DNA from: an uncultured Bacilli bacterium
GTDB taxonomy: Bacteria > Bacillota_I > Bacilli_A > RFN20 > CAG-288
Direction: 5' to 3'
Assembly: GCA_934700375.1 (NCBI GenBank)
Contig: CAKUXT010000003.1
Span: 1-27,687 of the forward strand
Length of the DNA: 27,687 bases
Shown here: positions 1-7,835 of the stretch, in pieces
Layout of the letters: the number at the start of each line of letters is the position of its first letter
Position numbering within the stretch: the first letter of the stretch is position 1
The notes under the pieces: generated by a model
Told to the model about the DNA's origin: nothing
Database searches by the model: none
Seen by the model: the letters and a program-made list of their open reading frames with translations, nothing else
Program-made: the position numbers and the translations under genes

Positions 1-392
1 GTAAGAACTCTCATGCCGATTCCTTCATCAAACGTTCTCCGGAAGGCTATAACACGATGCTTTATGATGATGGAGCAAATCTTTCCGAAGGTCAAAGACA
101 GCTTTTAGGCATCACTAGAGCCAGTCTTAACCGCTCTCCTGTCATGATTCTGGATGAAGCGACAAGCAACATCGATACAAGAAGCGAGCTTCTGATCCAG
201 CAAGGTCTGAATCAGATGATGAAGGGAAGAAGCGTCATTGTCATCGCTCATCGTCTTTCAACGATCCGCGATGCTGACGAAATCCTTGTCCTCGACCATG
301 GTGTCATCACCGAAAGAGGAACACAGGAAGAGCTTCTTGCTCTGAAGGGCGACTACTATAATCTTTACACTGGAAAAACCGAACTGAGCTAG
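1..392 (+). CDS. ABC exporter, C-terminal part of nucleotide-binding domain (5' truncated)
   Basis: The reading frame is open from base 3 and the gene begins outside the window. The visible ~129 residues are the end of an ABC-transporter ATPase: the ABC signature NLSEGQRQLL, a Walker B stretch VMILDEATSNID, and the H-loop IAHRLST. The preceding 'FIKRSPEGYNT' segment is typical of exporters of the fused membrane-domain/ATPase type (MsbA, LmrA, BmrA), where it precedes the signature. The protein would power export across the cell membrane by ATP hydrolysis; the substrate cannot be told. It is followed after 53 bases by a HAD phosphatase gene on the same strand. Family is certain; the exporter subtype is inferred from this C-terminal piece. 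Confidence 0.93.
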   Translation, partial: KNSHADSFIKRSPEGYNTMLYDDGANLSEGQRQLLGITRASLNRSPVMILDEATSNIDTRSELLIQQGLNQMMKGRSVIVIAHRLSTIRDADEILVLDHGVITERGTQEELLALKGDYYNLYTGKTELS

Positions 393-445
393 AAGAGCAT
401 TCAACGAATTGATATAATAAGAAGCGGAATCTTTGAGGATATATT

Positions 446-1096
446 ATGCAGCGAAAAAAATGTATATGTTTCGATTTTGATGACACGTTGGTCAAGAGTA
501 TGGGGCTGACGAAAGAGGCGTTGATCAGAACGCTGAATTATTTCGGTCATAACAAAATAACAACGGAGAACATCCATGATTATTTCGGACCGAGCGAGCC
601 TGGCATCATCACTGATATTCTCGGTGAAGACGAAGCTCTTGCCGCTCTTCCTTATTTCTATCAGACTTACAGCGAACTTCAGAGTGAATTTCTGCATAAG
701 AACGATGAAATAACAGAATTGCTTGAGTCATTATCGAAGCATCCTGACCTTCTCATCCTTTTGATCACAGGAAGAAGTCAGGAAACACTTGATATCTCTT
801 CCCATTTCCTCGGATATGAAAAGTATTTCAAGAAAACCTATGTCGGAAGCATGGATGGAATCAACAAAGACGAATCCATGAAAGAAGCGATGCATGATTT
901 CGATTTAGAGAAGGAAGATATGCTCTATATCGGCGATACCTTAGAAGATATTTCCGTCATGAAAGAAAATGATTATGATATATTCTCGGCCGGATATTTC
1001 CACAATAAAGAATATCAGAAGAGACTGTTGAGCGAAAACGAAAACACTTTCACATCCGTCAAAGATTTGTCCGATGCTATCTTAAAAGTCATTTAG
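446..1096 (+). CDS. HAD-family hydrolase (phosphatase-like)
   Basis: A 216-residue haloacid-dehalogenase hydrolase, presumably a cytosolic phosphatase on a small phosphorylated metabolite. All four HAD motifs are visible: motif I FDFDDTLV with nucleophile D10 and acid/base D12, motif II TGRS (108-111), motif III lysine K141, and motif IV IGDTLEDI with D164 and D168. The helical insert between motifs I and II fits a C1-cap enzyme of the phosphoglycolate-phosphatase/beta-phosphoglucomutase type. GAGG seven bases before the ATG supports the start. TATAAT at 413-418 could be a -10 box, but no good -35 stands in front of it. The strong mgtE ribosome site lies 32 bases downstream, so co-transcription is likely. 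Substrate unknown. Confidence 0.85.
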   Translation: MQRKKCICFDFDDTLVKSMGLTKEALIRTLNYFGHNKITTENIHDYFGPSEPGIITDILGEDEALAALPYFYQTYSELQSEFLHKNDEITELLESLSKHPDLLILLITGRSQETLDISSHFLGYEKYFKKTYVGSMDGINKDESMKEAMHDFDLEKEDMLYIGDTLEDISVMKENDYDIFSAGYFHNKEYQKRLLSENENTFTSVKDLSDAILKVI

Positions 1097-1128
1097 TCCA
1101 ACAAAAAGGCTAAAGAAAGGAGGGGACT

Positions 1129-2670
1129 ATGGAAAACGAAAACAACGAAATCAAAGAAGAAAAAGAGCTTCCTGTTCCCGACAATCCTGAAAACGAAGAA
1201 GAACAGTCCGATCTGCTTGAAGCTGAAGATCTCCACCGCCTTTTGATCGTCGGAGACAAAGAAGGACTGGTTGAGAAGCTGAACGAGAATTCAGCGGTTC
1301 AATTAGCAGAAGCCCTCAATCCGCTTCATACGGATGAAGCTGTGCTTTTCTATTCCCTTGTTCAGAACGATTACGATAAACTCGGTGAAATCTTCTCCTA
1401 TCTTTATATTGAAAAAAGAATCGCACTTATCGAACATCTGAACAAAAAAATCATCACTTCTGTTCTTCAGAACGTATCCAACGATGACTTAGCAGACTTC
1501 CTCGGTGACTTGAAGAAGCAGACAAGAGACAAAGTTCTCTCTTTCATTCCGAACAAGAGAAAACAGGTCATCAACTATCTGTCAAAGTACTCCGATGATA
1601 CAGTCGGTAGCATTATGACAACCGAATTCCTGACAATCCCATCAGGAAGCACAGTTCAGAACGTCCTTGATAAAATCAAAGCCATCGGCAACACGCTGGA
1701 AACAGTCAGAACGGTTTTCGTCATCGACAAATCCAACAAGCTGATTGGAACTGAGCGCCTTGAAAGCCTGATGTTCGAAGATGAGAATGCAATCATCGAC
1801 GACGTCATGCAGAAAGACTTCGCCTATATTTCACCGATTGCGGATAAGGAACAGGCCGTTCCTATCTGCGAAGAGTACGACTTGCCTGTTCTTCCCGTCG
1901 TTTCAAAAGCCGGCGAGATGCTCGGTATTCTTACTTTCGACGACGTCATGGATGTCTTGGAAGAAGAAAACACTGAAGACGTCTTGAAGCAAGGTGCCGT
2001 CTCTCCGACACAGCGCCCTTATATGGAGAACAAAATCTTCAATATCGCGCGTTCCTATGTCATCTGGCTTATCGTCCTTCTTGTCATCAACACTTTCACC
2101 GGAATCATCGTTTCGCGCTTTGAATCCGCGCTTCTCACCCTTCCTATTTTGATCTCCTTTGTCCCTGCATTGAACGACTCCACCGGAAACTCCGGAAGTC
2201 AGACAACCTCCATGGTCATCAGAGCCTTGACGACTGAGAATGTCGAAAAGAAGGATTATCTGAAAATCATCGGAAAAGAAACGCTGACTGGATTTATCAC
2301 CGGACTTATCGTCGCACTGTTCAATTTCGGCTGGGTCATGCTTGAGCTCAACACGCCGTTACTCAATGTCACCGAATCCATGAAGAAGACACTGCTTGAA
2401 GATCTTCATTTCCAGAGCCTTGCAAACGGAATCCAATATGGATATATGTTGATTGCAGGCATTGTCTCTGCAGCGCTGTTTTTCGGCATTCTTTTCTCGA
2501 AAATCTTTGCTTCCATCCTGCCTTTGATTGCAAAAGTTTTCCATATTGACCCCGCTTTGATGTCCGGTCCGCTCGTCTCCTCATTGATGGATATCATGAC
2601 ATTGCTGCTCTACTTTGGAATCGCAATTCTGGTCATCGACAGCATCAATCCAGGACTGCTTAAAATGTAG
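1129..2670 (+). CDS. mgtE: MgtE-family magnesium transporter, copy 1
   Basis: A 513-residue MgtE-type Mg2+ channel. Domains in order: an acidic Glu/Asn-rich N-terminal extension (~1-30), the MgtE N domain (helical repeat, ~30-150), a pair of CBS domains (~154-288, beginning DDTVGSIMTTEF and ending TFDDVMDVLEEE), and five membrane segments from ~305 to the C-terminus. The pore-region signature appears as TGNSGSQTTS and the last helix carries DPALMSGPLVSSLMDIM, retaining the conserved Asp. In this family the N and CBS domains sense cytosolic Mg2+ and close the channel when Mg2+ is high. AGGAGGGG lies just before the ATG. The next gene is a paralogue whose ribosome site overlaps this stop codon, so the two are translationally linked. 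No Mg2+ riboswitch fits in the 32-base gap upstream. Confidence 0.95.
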   Translation: MENENNEIKEEKELPVPDNPENEEEQSDLLEAEDLHRLLIVGDKEGLVEKLNENSAVQLAEALNPLHTDEAVLFYSLVQNDYDKLGEIFSYLYIEKRIALIEHLNKKIITSVLQNVSNDDLADFLGDLKKQTRDKVLSFIPNKRKQVINYLSKYSDDTVGSIMTTEFLTIPSGSTVQNVLDKIKAIGNTLETVRTVFVIDKSNKLIGTERLESLMFEDENAIIDDVMQKDFAYISPIADKEQAVPICEEYDLPVLPVVSKAGEMLGILTFDDVMDVLEEENTEDVLKQGAVSPTQRPYMENKIFNIARSYVIWLIVLLVINTFTGIIVSRFESALLTLPILISFVPALNDSTGNSGSQTTSMVIRALTTENVEKKDYLKIIGKETLTGFITGLIVALFNFGWVMLELNTPLLNVTESMKKTLLEDLHFQSLANGIQYGYMLIAGIVSAALFFGILFSKIFASILPLIAKVFHIDPALMSGPLVSSLMDIMTLLLYFGIAILVIDSINPGLLKM

Positions 2671-2682
2671 GAGGTTTAATGT

Positions 2683-4185
2683 ATGAACGAAAACAAAGAT
2701 ATTAACAACCTGCATAACGAAGAGATCGAAGCCGATCAATCCCTCTCTCCGAAAGTCAACAGAGAGCTCTCCTCTTCCGCTTTGAAAGTCATCATCGACA
2801 CCCATAGCACCGCTGTTTTAAACACCATTGCAAAAACCTATGATCCTACCAATATCGCACACGCATTGGAAGGATTGTCTCAGGAAGACCTTTTGTTTTT
2901 CTTCAAATCCGTCAACAGCGATGATTCCGCTGAAATCTTCACCTACTTGGAGCAGGAGACAAAGGAAAGCGTCGTTCAGGCTTTCTCCTCCAGCGAACTC
3001 CATAAGATCGTAGATAGCATGGCAACCGATGACTTGGTCGACTTTGTCGACGAACTTCCTGCCAACCTCATTCATAAGGTTCTCATGGCGACTTCCCCTG
3101 AAGACAAAGCGCAGATCAATGCCTATCTGAACTTCAAAGAAGACTCCGCTGGTACCTTGATGACACCGGAATACATGTCTGTCAGAGATACCGATACTGT
3201 AAAGACAGCTCTCGCCAAAATCAAAAAATACGGCGAGAAAATGGAAACCATCTGGGAGATTTTCGTCGTCGACAGCACAAGAAAACTAGTCGGCAGCATC
3301 ACCCTTGATAAATTGGTCGAGGCTGACAAAGACGAAGTGACCGGTGACATCATGACAAACACCGCTGTCGCCGTTCAAGTCAACACCGACCAGGAAATCG
3401 TTCTTCAGTATTTCAGAAAATACGACGTCGCTGTCATACCTGTCACCAATGCATCCAACAGAATGCTCGGTATCATCACCTTCGATGATGCCATGGACGT
3501 CGCAAATGATGAAAACACCGAAGATACGATGATTTCATCCGCCGTTATCCCTAACGATACACCTTATCTGAAAACCTCTATCCTCAAGCTTGTGAAGAGC
3601 TATGGTGTCTGGTTGATTGTTCTTCTTGTTCTAAACACTTTCACCAGCATGGTTCTCTCCTATCTCAGCGCATTAGGCCCTCTTCTTCTCATCCCTGTAC
3701 TCACTGCCTTCCTTCCGACTGTCATGGGAACAAACGGAAACGCATCCGACCAGACAGCAACCGTTACCGTCCGTGAGCTTGCCTTAGGCAACATCACGAC
3801 AAAGAACTATTTCAAAGCGATGTGGAAGGAACTCAGAGCCAGTCTTATCACCGCTTCCCTCTTAGCAATATTCGCATTCGGATGGATCTTAGTCGAGCTC
3901 TATTCCGGCCTCATCTCCTTGACTGTCAGAGATACTGCCATCATCGATAGCATCTGCTCCGGAAACAGAAGCGTCTTCTTCCTGATGATCGCTGCCCTTG
4001 TCTCTCTCACCTTCCTTGTCACGACAACCCTTGCTAAATTATTAGGCGTCTCCTTGCCGGTCTTAGCAAAGCTTGTCCACCTCGATCCTGCCGTCATGTC
4101 ACAGCCTGTCATCTCCACCATTCTCGATATCGTTTCCATCGTCTTCTACTTCCTCTTCTCCACATTGATTTTCAGAGGATTATAA
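2683..4185 (+). CDS. mgtE: MgtE-family magnesium transporter, copy 2
   Basis: A 500-residue paralogue of the preceding gene with the same order: charged N-terminal extension, MgtE N domain, paired CBS domains (from ~150, EDSAGTLMTPEYM, to TFDDAMDV ~270), and a membrane domain from ~303. The pore signature is NGNASDQTAT and the last helix has DPAVMSQPVISTILDIV, so the key Asp is kept but flanking residues differ from copy 1 (Gln for Gly before Pro). GGAGG overlapping the upstream stop sets the start at 2683; the ATG four bases earlier reads into a stop at once. MgtE channels are dimers, so co-produced paralogues could form a heterodimer. That is inference; two homodimers with different set points are equally possible. 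Confidence 0.94.
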   Translation: MNENKDINNLHNEEIEADQSLSPKVNRELSSSALKVIIDTHSTAVLNTIAKTYDPTNIAHALEGLSQEDLLFFFKSVNSDDSAEIFTYLEQETKESVVQAFSSSELHKIVDSMATDDLVDFVDELPANLIHKVLMATSPEDKAQINAYLNFKEDSAGTLMTPEYMSVRDTDTVKTALAKIKKYGEKMETIWEIFVVDSTRKLVGSITLDKLVEADKDEVTGDIMTNTAVAVQVNTDQEIVLQYFRKYDVAVIPVTNASNRMLGIITFDDAMDVANDENTEDTMISSAVIPNDTPYLKTSILKLVKSYGVWLIVLLVLNTFTSMVLSYLSALGPLLLIPVLTAFLPTVMGTNGNASDQTATVTVRELALGNITTKNYFKAMWKELRASLITASLLAIFAFGWILVELYSGLISLTVRDTAIIDSICSGNRSVFFLMIAALVSLTFLVTTTLAKLLGVSLPVLAKLVHLDPAVMSQPVISTILDIVSIVFYFLFSTLIFRGL

Positions 4186-4249
4186 AAAACTGATGGAGTT
4201 TACGACTTCTTATCATTTAAGAAAGTTTTGGTAAACTCCATCAGTTTTT
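4185..4249. terminator. Bidirectional hairpin terminator between mgtE pair and TrmH-like gene
   Basis: A perfect 19-bp stem, aaaaactgatggagtttac (4185-4203) against gtaaactccatcagttttt (4231-4249). The 27-base loop contains a second short stem (tctta/taaga). The arms begin with A5 and end with T5, so the hairpin has the A-tract/U-tract form in both directions. It starts at the last base of the mgtE copy 2 stop codon and overlaps the stop of the convergent methyltransferase gene. Confidence 0.85.
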
Positions 4250-4949
4250 ATTTTCTTGTTTTCAGTTCGTAGAAGGAAACAGCAATCGAAGTTGTAAGAT
4301 TCAAAGAATCCACCTCATCGCTTTGTTCGATGCGGACGTTGTTTTCGTTATGAATGGAAGGAGGAAGTCCTGTCGCCTCATTTCCAAAGACAAGGGAGCA
4401 GGGATGTGTGAAGGTGATATCATGAAGCGGCCTTGAAGTATCAAGGACAAAGGGATAGAAAGGACGCGGATACTTCTTTCTGTATTCTTCAAAAGAATCA
4501 AAGAGCTCGATTCTGATTTTGAATATGGCACCCATCGACGCTCTTACCGCTTTAGGATTGAATAAGTCAGCGCATGGCTTGATCAAAGCCATGTCGTGAT
4601 ATCCGAAAGCAAGAAGCGTTCTCATCGCATTGCCGAGGTTTCCCATATCGCTGGGATTGACCATGACAAGGTGGTCCTGTTTTTCATCAAGCGTAGAGGA
4701 GAACTTGTCAAAGACGCCTAATATATGCGCGTTCTCTTTTGATTTGACGATTCTGAAAGCTTTGTCAGAGACAATGATTCTGTCTTTGGGAACAAGAGTC
4801 TGTATCTTTCTATATCCATCGCTGTCAAGAGCATCTTCTGCGACATAGACGGCTTTGAACTTTTCTCTCTTGTACTGAATCATTTCGAAGGTCGGAAAGA
4901 AGCCTTCTGTGTAAGAGTAATCTGAGTCTTTTGTATATGGTTTGATCAT
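4248..4949 (-). CDS. TrmH/SpoU-family RNA 2'-O-methyltransferase
   Basis: A 233-residue SPOUT-class methyltransferase predicted to move a methyl group from S-adenosylmethionine to a ribose 2'-OH in rRNA or tRNA. The three SpoU motifs are present: motif 1 NPSDMGNLGNAMR (98-110, with the conserved Asn and Arg), motif 2 VFGNEATGLP (~187-196) and motif 3 DSLNLTTSIAVSFYEL (~214-229), which together form the trefoil-knot cofactor site. The N-terminal ~90 residues would be the substrate-binding domain. No Shine-Dalgarno is visible before the ATG; instead TACAAT lies nine bases upstream (see promoter). It is separated from rpsR by a terminator, so it is probably transcribed alone. The target RNA cannot be predicted. 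Confidence 0.88.
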   Translation of the reverse strand: MIKPYTKDSDYSYTEGFFPTFEMIQYKREKFKAVYVAEDALDSDGYRKIQTLVPKDRIIVSDKAFRIVKSKENAHILGVFDKFSSTLDEKQDHLVMVNPSDMGNLGNAMRTLLAFGYHDMALIKPCADLFNPKAVRASMGAIFKIRIELFDSFEEYRKKYPRPFYPFVLDTSRPLHDITFTHPCSLVFGNEATGLPPSIHNENNVRIEQSDEVDSLNLTTSIAVSFYELKTRK

Positions 4950-4958
4950 AATGTCATT

Positions 4959-4964
4959 ATTGTA
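4959..4964 (-). promoter_or_regulatory. Possible -10 box for a (nearly) leaderless TrmH-like mRNA
   Basis: On the minus strand TACAAT ends nine bases before the ATG of the methyltransferase gene. The usual start site seven bases downstream would leave a two- to three-base leader, which fits the absence of a ribosome binding site. No convincing -35 hexamer is seen at the right distance. Confidence 0.35.
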
Positions 4965-5002
4965 ATCGTTTTTCGTTTCAGATAAAAGATGAAATCAATA
5001 AG

Positions 5003-5034
5003 AAAAACCTCAGGTGATGTAGCCCGAGGTTTTC
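5003..5034 (-). terminator. Terminator of the rpsF-ssb-rpsR operon
   Basis: Stem AAAACCTC (5004-5011) with GAGGTTTT (5026-5033), continued inward past one mismatch by GG/CC. It lies 20 bases beyond the rpsR stop. Read on the minus strand it ends in a U-rich run. Confidence 0.75.
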
Positions 5035-5053
5035 ATTTTTGCTTTAATGCTGA

Positions 5054-5278
5054 TTAGTCAGCGACGTACGGCAAGAGAGCCATGAATCTGGCGCGTTTGA
5101 TAGCGACAGCCAACATTCTCTGATACTTGCTGCAAGTGCCGGTGATCTTCTTAGGAGTGATCTTCCCAGAAGGAGAGATGTACTTCTTAAGAAGTTCGAC
5201 ATCCTTGTAGTCAATGAACTTAATGTTGTTTTTAGTGAAATAACAGACCTTCTTGCGAGGTTTCATTCTACGGAACAT
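5054..5278 (-). CDS. rpsR: 30S ribosomal protein S18
   Basis: A 74-residue S18, close to the usual bacterial length. Diagnostic segments are RKKVCYFTKNN near the N-terminus, FIDYKDVELLKKYISPSGKI in the middle, and TGTCSKYQRMLAVAIKRARFMALLPYV at the end. S18 sits on the platform of the 30S subunit as a partner of S6. AAAGGA before the ATG supports the start. It is the last gene of the rpsF-ssb-rpsR operon, the standard order in Firmicutes, and is followed directly by a terminator. Confidence 0.97.
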   Translation of the reverse strand: MFRRMKPRKKVCYFTKNNIKFIDYKDVELLKKYISPSGKITPKKITGTCSKYQRMLAVAIKRARFMALLPYVAD

Positions 5279-5322
5279 TTCATTAATCCTTTCTTCCTAG
5301 ACACATCGGATGATGTTCTAGG

Positions 5323-5757
5323 TCAGAATGGCAAATCGTCATCAGAGGAATCAATCCCTTCGTGGGTGATACCCTGATCGGAGCCTGTGCCATTATCAGC
5401 AGGTTGGTAGGATTCGCCGTTATCTTCATTGGCGCCCTTCTTCTCCAAGAACTGAACAGATTCAGCAACAACTTCGATGACAGAGCGCTTTGCACCGCTC
5501 TTGTCTTCATAGCTGCGCTGAACAAGTCTGCCATCGACACCAACCATGGAGCCTTTGGCACAATACTTGGCAACATTTTCTGCTGTTTTGTTCCAGCAGG
5601 TGCAGGGGATGAAGCTAGTGGTCTTTTCGCCACCATTTCTTGTCAGATTGTCAATAGCAACTGTGAAAGAGGTGACAGAAGCTCCAGAAGTAGTCTTCTT
5701 GAGTTCCGGGTCTCTTGTAAGTCTACCGACTAAGACAACACGATTTAATCCAGCCAT
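5323..5757 (-). CDS. ssb: Single-stranded DNA-binding protein
   Basis: A 144-residue SSB. The OB-fold occupies ~1-105, opening with MAGLNRVVLVGRLTRDPEL and including FTVAID and the CWNKTAENVAKY segment. A flexible Asp/Asn/Gly-rich tail follows and ends in the acidic tip DDDLPF, which in this family docks replication and repair proteins. The protein coats single-stranded DNA during replication, recombination and repair. The start is preceded by two AAGGAG/AAGGAT-like sites within 20 bases. It lies between rpsF and rpsR, 28 and 44 bases from its neighbours, so its supply would be tied to the ribosomal-protein leader upstream. Confidence 0.97.
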   Translation of the reverse strand: MAGLNRVVLVGRLTRDPELKKTTSGASVTSFTVAIDNLTRNGGEKTTSFIPCTCWNKTAENVAKYCAKGSMVGVDGRLVQRSYEDKSGAKRSVIEVVAESVQFLEKKGANEDNGESYQPADNGTGSDQGITHEGIDSSDDDLPF

Positions 5758-5785
5758 AATCCTTCGTTCTCCTTTTCTTTAAGAA

Positions 5786-6073
5786 TTAGTTGTGAGCGAC
5801 GGTGATAAGGAATCTCATAACCTTGGCATCGAGAGCGACGATTCTGTTGAATTCGCTGACTGCCTTGCTATCGCTTGTGAAGTTGCAGACGACATAATAG
5901 CCCTTAGTCTGCTTCTTGATAGCATAAGCCAGGTCTCTCATTCCCCATTCGTTGACGCCTGTGATCTTTCCACCGTTATCGGTGATGATCTTCTGAAGAG
6001 CGGCGTTTTCAGCCTTGATGTCTTCTTCGGCAAGAGTGGGCATGAGAATGTACATGAGTTCGTAATTTTTCAT
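5786..6073 (-). CDS. rpsF: 30S ribosomal protein S6
   Basis: A 95-residue S6, the normal length. Family-typical segments are MKNYELMYILMPTLAEED at the start, INEWGMRDLAYAIKK-like NEWGMRDLAYAIKKQTKGYYV in the middle and VMRFLI near the end. S6 forms a heterodimer with S18 on the 30S platform. GGGAGG nine bases before the ATG fixes the start. First gene of the operon. The leader upstream carries a hairpin consistent with feedback binding by the S6-S18 dimer. Confidence 0.97.
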   Translation of the reverse strand: MKNYELMYILMPTLAEEDIKAENAALQKIITDNGGKITGVNEWGMRDLAYAIKKQTKGYYVVCNFTSDSKAVSEFNRIVALDAKVMRFLITVAHN

Positions 6074-6156
6074 GCGTGTATACCTCCCTATGGTCTTTCG
6101 GCCAATTCTACATCAGGAATTGGCAAGAAAGTATATGGTCCCACAAAGGACCTAGG
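6074..6156 (-). promoter_or_regulatory. rpsF leader, probable S6:S18-binding mRNA element
   Basis: On the transcript, the hairpin GCCAATTC / GAATTGGC with an eight-base loop is followed by CCGAAAG. GAAAG pairs with an upstream CTTTC, leaving a small internal loop next to the CCG. A hairpin flanked by a CCG-containing bulge is the hallmark of the known S6:S18 leader motif. CCTAGGTC at the predicted 5' end (6149-6156) can pair with GACCATAGG just before and partly into the ribosome site (6087-6095), or alternatively its GGTCC can fold locally with GGACC. The known role is translational repression by the S6-S18 dimer; the switching model is inference. Confidence 0.65.
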
Positions 6157-6158
6157 TT

Positions 6159-6187
6159 AGTATAATCAATCCCGGCCTCCAAGTAAA
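6159..6187 (-). promoter_or_regulatory. Promoter of rpsF-ssb-rpsR
   Basis: Minus-strand -35 TTTACT (6182-6187), a 17-base spacer, and -10 TATACT (6159-6164). The start site would fall near 6152, at the beginning of the structured leader. A perfect 12-bp palindrome AAGAAATTTCTT (6186-6197) overlaps the upstream edge of the -35 box. Confidence 0.7.
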
Positions 6188-6264
6188 GAAATTTCTTATT
6201 TTCCTCCTCATAATAATATATATTTACTATTTATGTTTTATAAAAACGTTAAAACATTATTTTT

Positions 6265-6573
6265 TCAGTCTGCTCTCTTCAGGTTCAGAAGGACATCAAA
6301 GCCGATATTCTTTCTTTGAAACATCACCTTTCTTTCAATCGTATCGCAGCGGACAAAGGAATCGATGAAATGAAGAATGCTGCCATCATCAAAATAAGTC
6401 ACATCGACACTGTCTCCTTTTGAAAGAGAGACCAGAAGATTGTTGATATCCTCAATCTCATCGTCGGACAATTCCGGCTTCTGTACCTTCTCTCTTTCTC
6501 TTTTATGCTCTTCCAGGACCTTATACTGTCCAGTAAGAGATTTGAACGGCTGCCATTTCATCATTCCTCTCAT
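6265..6573 (-). CDS. YolD-like protein
   Basis: A 102-residue protein matching the YolD family: N-terminal MKWQPFKSL, a conserved short linker, the acidic helix PELSDDEIEDINNLL, and a C-terminal beta-rich half (VDVTYFDDGSILHFIDSF). YolD-like genes are regularly encoded next to Y-family polymerases in Firmicutes; their biochemical role is unsettled. The frame is open further upstream, but the start at 6573 is preferred because AGGAGG lies nine bases before it and the ATG overlaps the polymerase stop as ATGA, a classic coupled pair. The stop is TGA. Confidence 0.82.
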   Translation of the reverse strand: MRGMMKWQPFKSLTGQYKVLEEHKREREKVQKPELSDDEIEDINNLLVSLSKGDSVDVTYFDDGSILHFIDSFVRCDTIERKVMFQRKNIGFDVLLNLKRAD

Positions 6574-7829
6574 GCGTGATGTCCTCCTATTTGATTTCTT
6601 CTCTTCAAGTATGTAGACGACAGTGACAAAGCGGAGCAAGGCATCGCTTTGACAGATCCGTATTTCTTTCTGATCTGAATCAATGTCTCCTCCAAGTCAT
6701 ATATTTCTCTATCTTCCTTCGGCTTTTCGAACAGCGACATCTGATAGTGGTTTTTATCTCCGACATCAACAGCGACAATCGAGATCTGGCGGAAAAGCGT
6801 ATCATCTTCTATCTGCGTTTCCATGAATCTTCCGACAAATTCTCTTCCGATCTTTTCAGCCGAATCTGTCGGCGTCATAAACGATATCTTCATCTCATAG
6901 CCTGCATGATCTTTCCTTTGCAGAAAAAGGAAGAAACTTCTCGCCGATTTCTTTTCTTCATGAAGGCGGTCCGACATCTCCAAGGACATATCGCGGATGA
7001 GCGTTATCATCTCTTCCTTATGGTAATCGCGAAGCAGCACCTGCCCACAGGACAAGGACTTATTCTGGCTATGATAGCTCTCCTGAAGCAGAGCATCATC
7101 ATAGCCTAATGAATGATAGTAGATCTCTTCTCCAATCACGCCAAGCTCCTTTTTCAGATACTCAGGATCGGAGACTGCAATATCACCGACACAATAGAAG
7201 CCTAATGCGTTGAGCCTCTTTTCCAGTCTGCTTCCGATTCCCCACATCTTGCTGAGCGGAGAGACTTTCCAGAGATGTTCCGGAATTGAATCATAATCCC
7301 ATTCCGCTAAGAAATCAGGATTGTGTTTGGCTTCAATATCCATCGCTGCCTTTGCCATAAAGAGATTCAGTCCGATGCCGGCTGTTACAGTAAGACCTGT
7401 CTTAGAGCGTATCTCCTCAATGATCTTCCTCGCATAGCTTTTAGGCGTATCATTGTTTCTCTTCAGATATCTTGTGACATCGAGGAACGATTCATCGATA
7501 GAATAGACAAAGAGATCTTCTTCACTGACATATTCAAGATAGATATCATTGATTCTTGCACTCATCTCCAGATATCGTTTCATCTTCGGCTGTGCAATGA
7601 TAAGGCCTTCGATGTTCTTAGGCACCTCATAGAGCCTGCAGCGCGATTTGACGCCGTATTTGGCCTTTATATAAGGAGAAGCAGCAAGGACGATCGTCCC
7701 GTCTCCCCTGTCTTCATCCGCAACGACAAGCGGCGTCGTAAAAGGATCCATGTCCCTGTCGATACACTCAACAGAAGCATAAAAGGACTTCAGATCGATG
7801 GCAAGTATCACTCTGTCATTACGTTTCAT
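6570..7829 (-). CDS. Y-family (translesion) DNA polymerase, UmuC/UvrX type
   Basis: A 419-residue error-prone polymerase that copies past damaged bases. The palm has the first catalytic Asp in AIDLKSFYASVEC (D12) and the second carboxylate pair in YSIDESFLDVT (D112, E113). A helix-hairpin-helix region (MWGIGSRLEKRLNALGFYCVGDIA, ~195-218) and the little-finger domain follow. QMSLF at 363-367 looks like a sliding-clamp binding motif. Length and the YolD partner point to the UvrX/YqjW-type group rather than short DinB. There is no ribosome binding site before the ATG, but TACAAT lies six bases upstream. No LexA box of the CGAAC-N4-GTTCG type was found in the 206 bases upstream, so damage induction is not supported by the sequence. 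Confidence 0.92.
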   Translation of the reverse strand: MKRNDRVILAIDLKSFYASVECIDRDMDPFTTPLVVADEDRGDGTIVLAASPYIKAKYGVKSRCRLYEVPKNIEGLIIAQPKMKRYLEMSARINDIYLEYVSEEDLFVYSIDESFLDVTRYLKRNNDTPKSYARKIIEEIRSKTGLTVTAGIGLNLFMAKAAMDIEAKHNPDFLAEWDYDSIPEHLWKVSPLSKMWGIGSRLEKRLNALGFYCVGDIAVSDPEYLKKELGVIGEEIYYHSLGYDDALLQESYHSQNKSLSCGQVLLRDYHKEEMITLIRDMSLEMSDRLHEEKKSARSFFLFLQRKDHAGYEMKISFMTPTDSAEKIGREFVGRFMETQIEDDTLFRQISIVAVDVGDKNHYQMSLFEKPKEDREIYDLEETLIQIRKKYGSVKAMPCSALSLSSTYLKRRNQIGGHHA

Positions 7830-7835
7830 AAGTCA

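Noticed and set aside
1097..1128. Mg2+ riboswitch (M-box/ykoK) before mgtE
   Set aside because: The gap is 32 bases and mostly ribosome site; there is no room for such an element.
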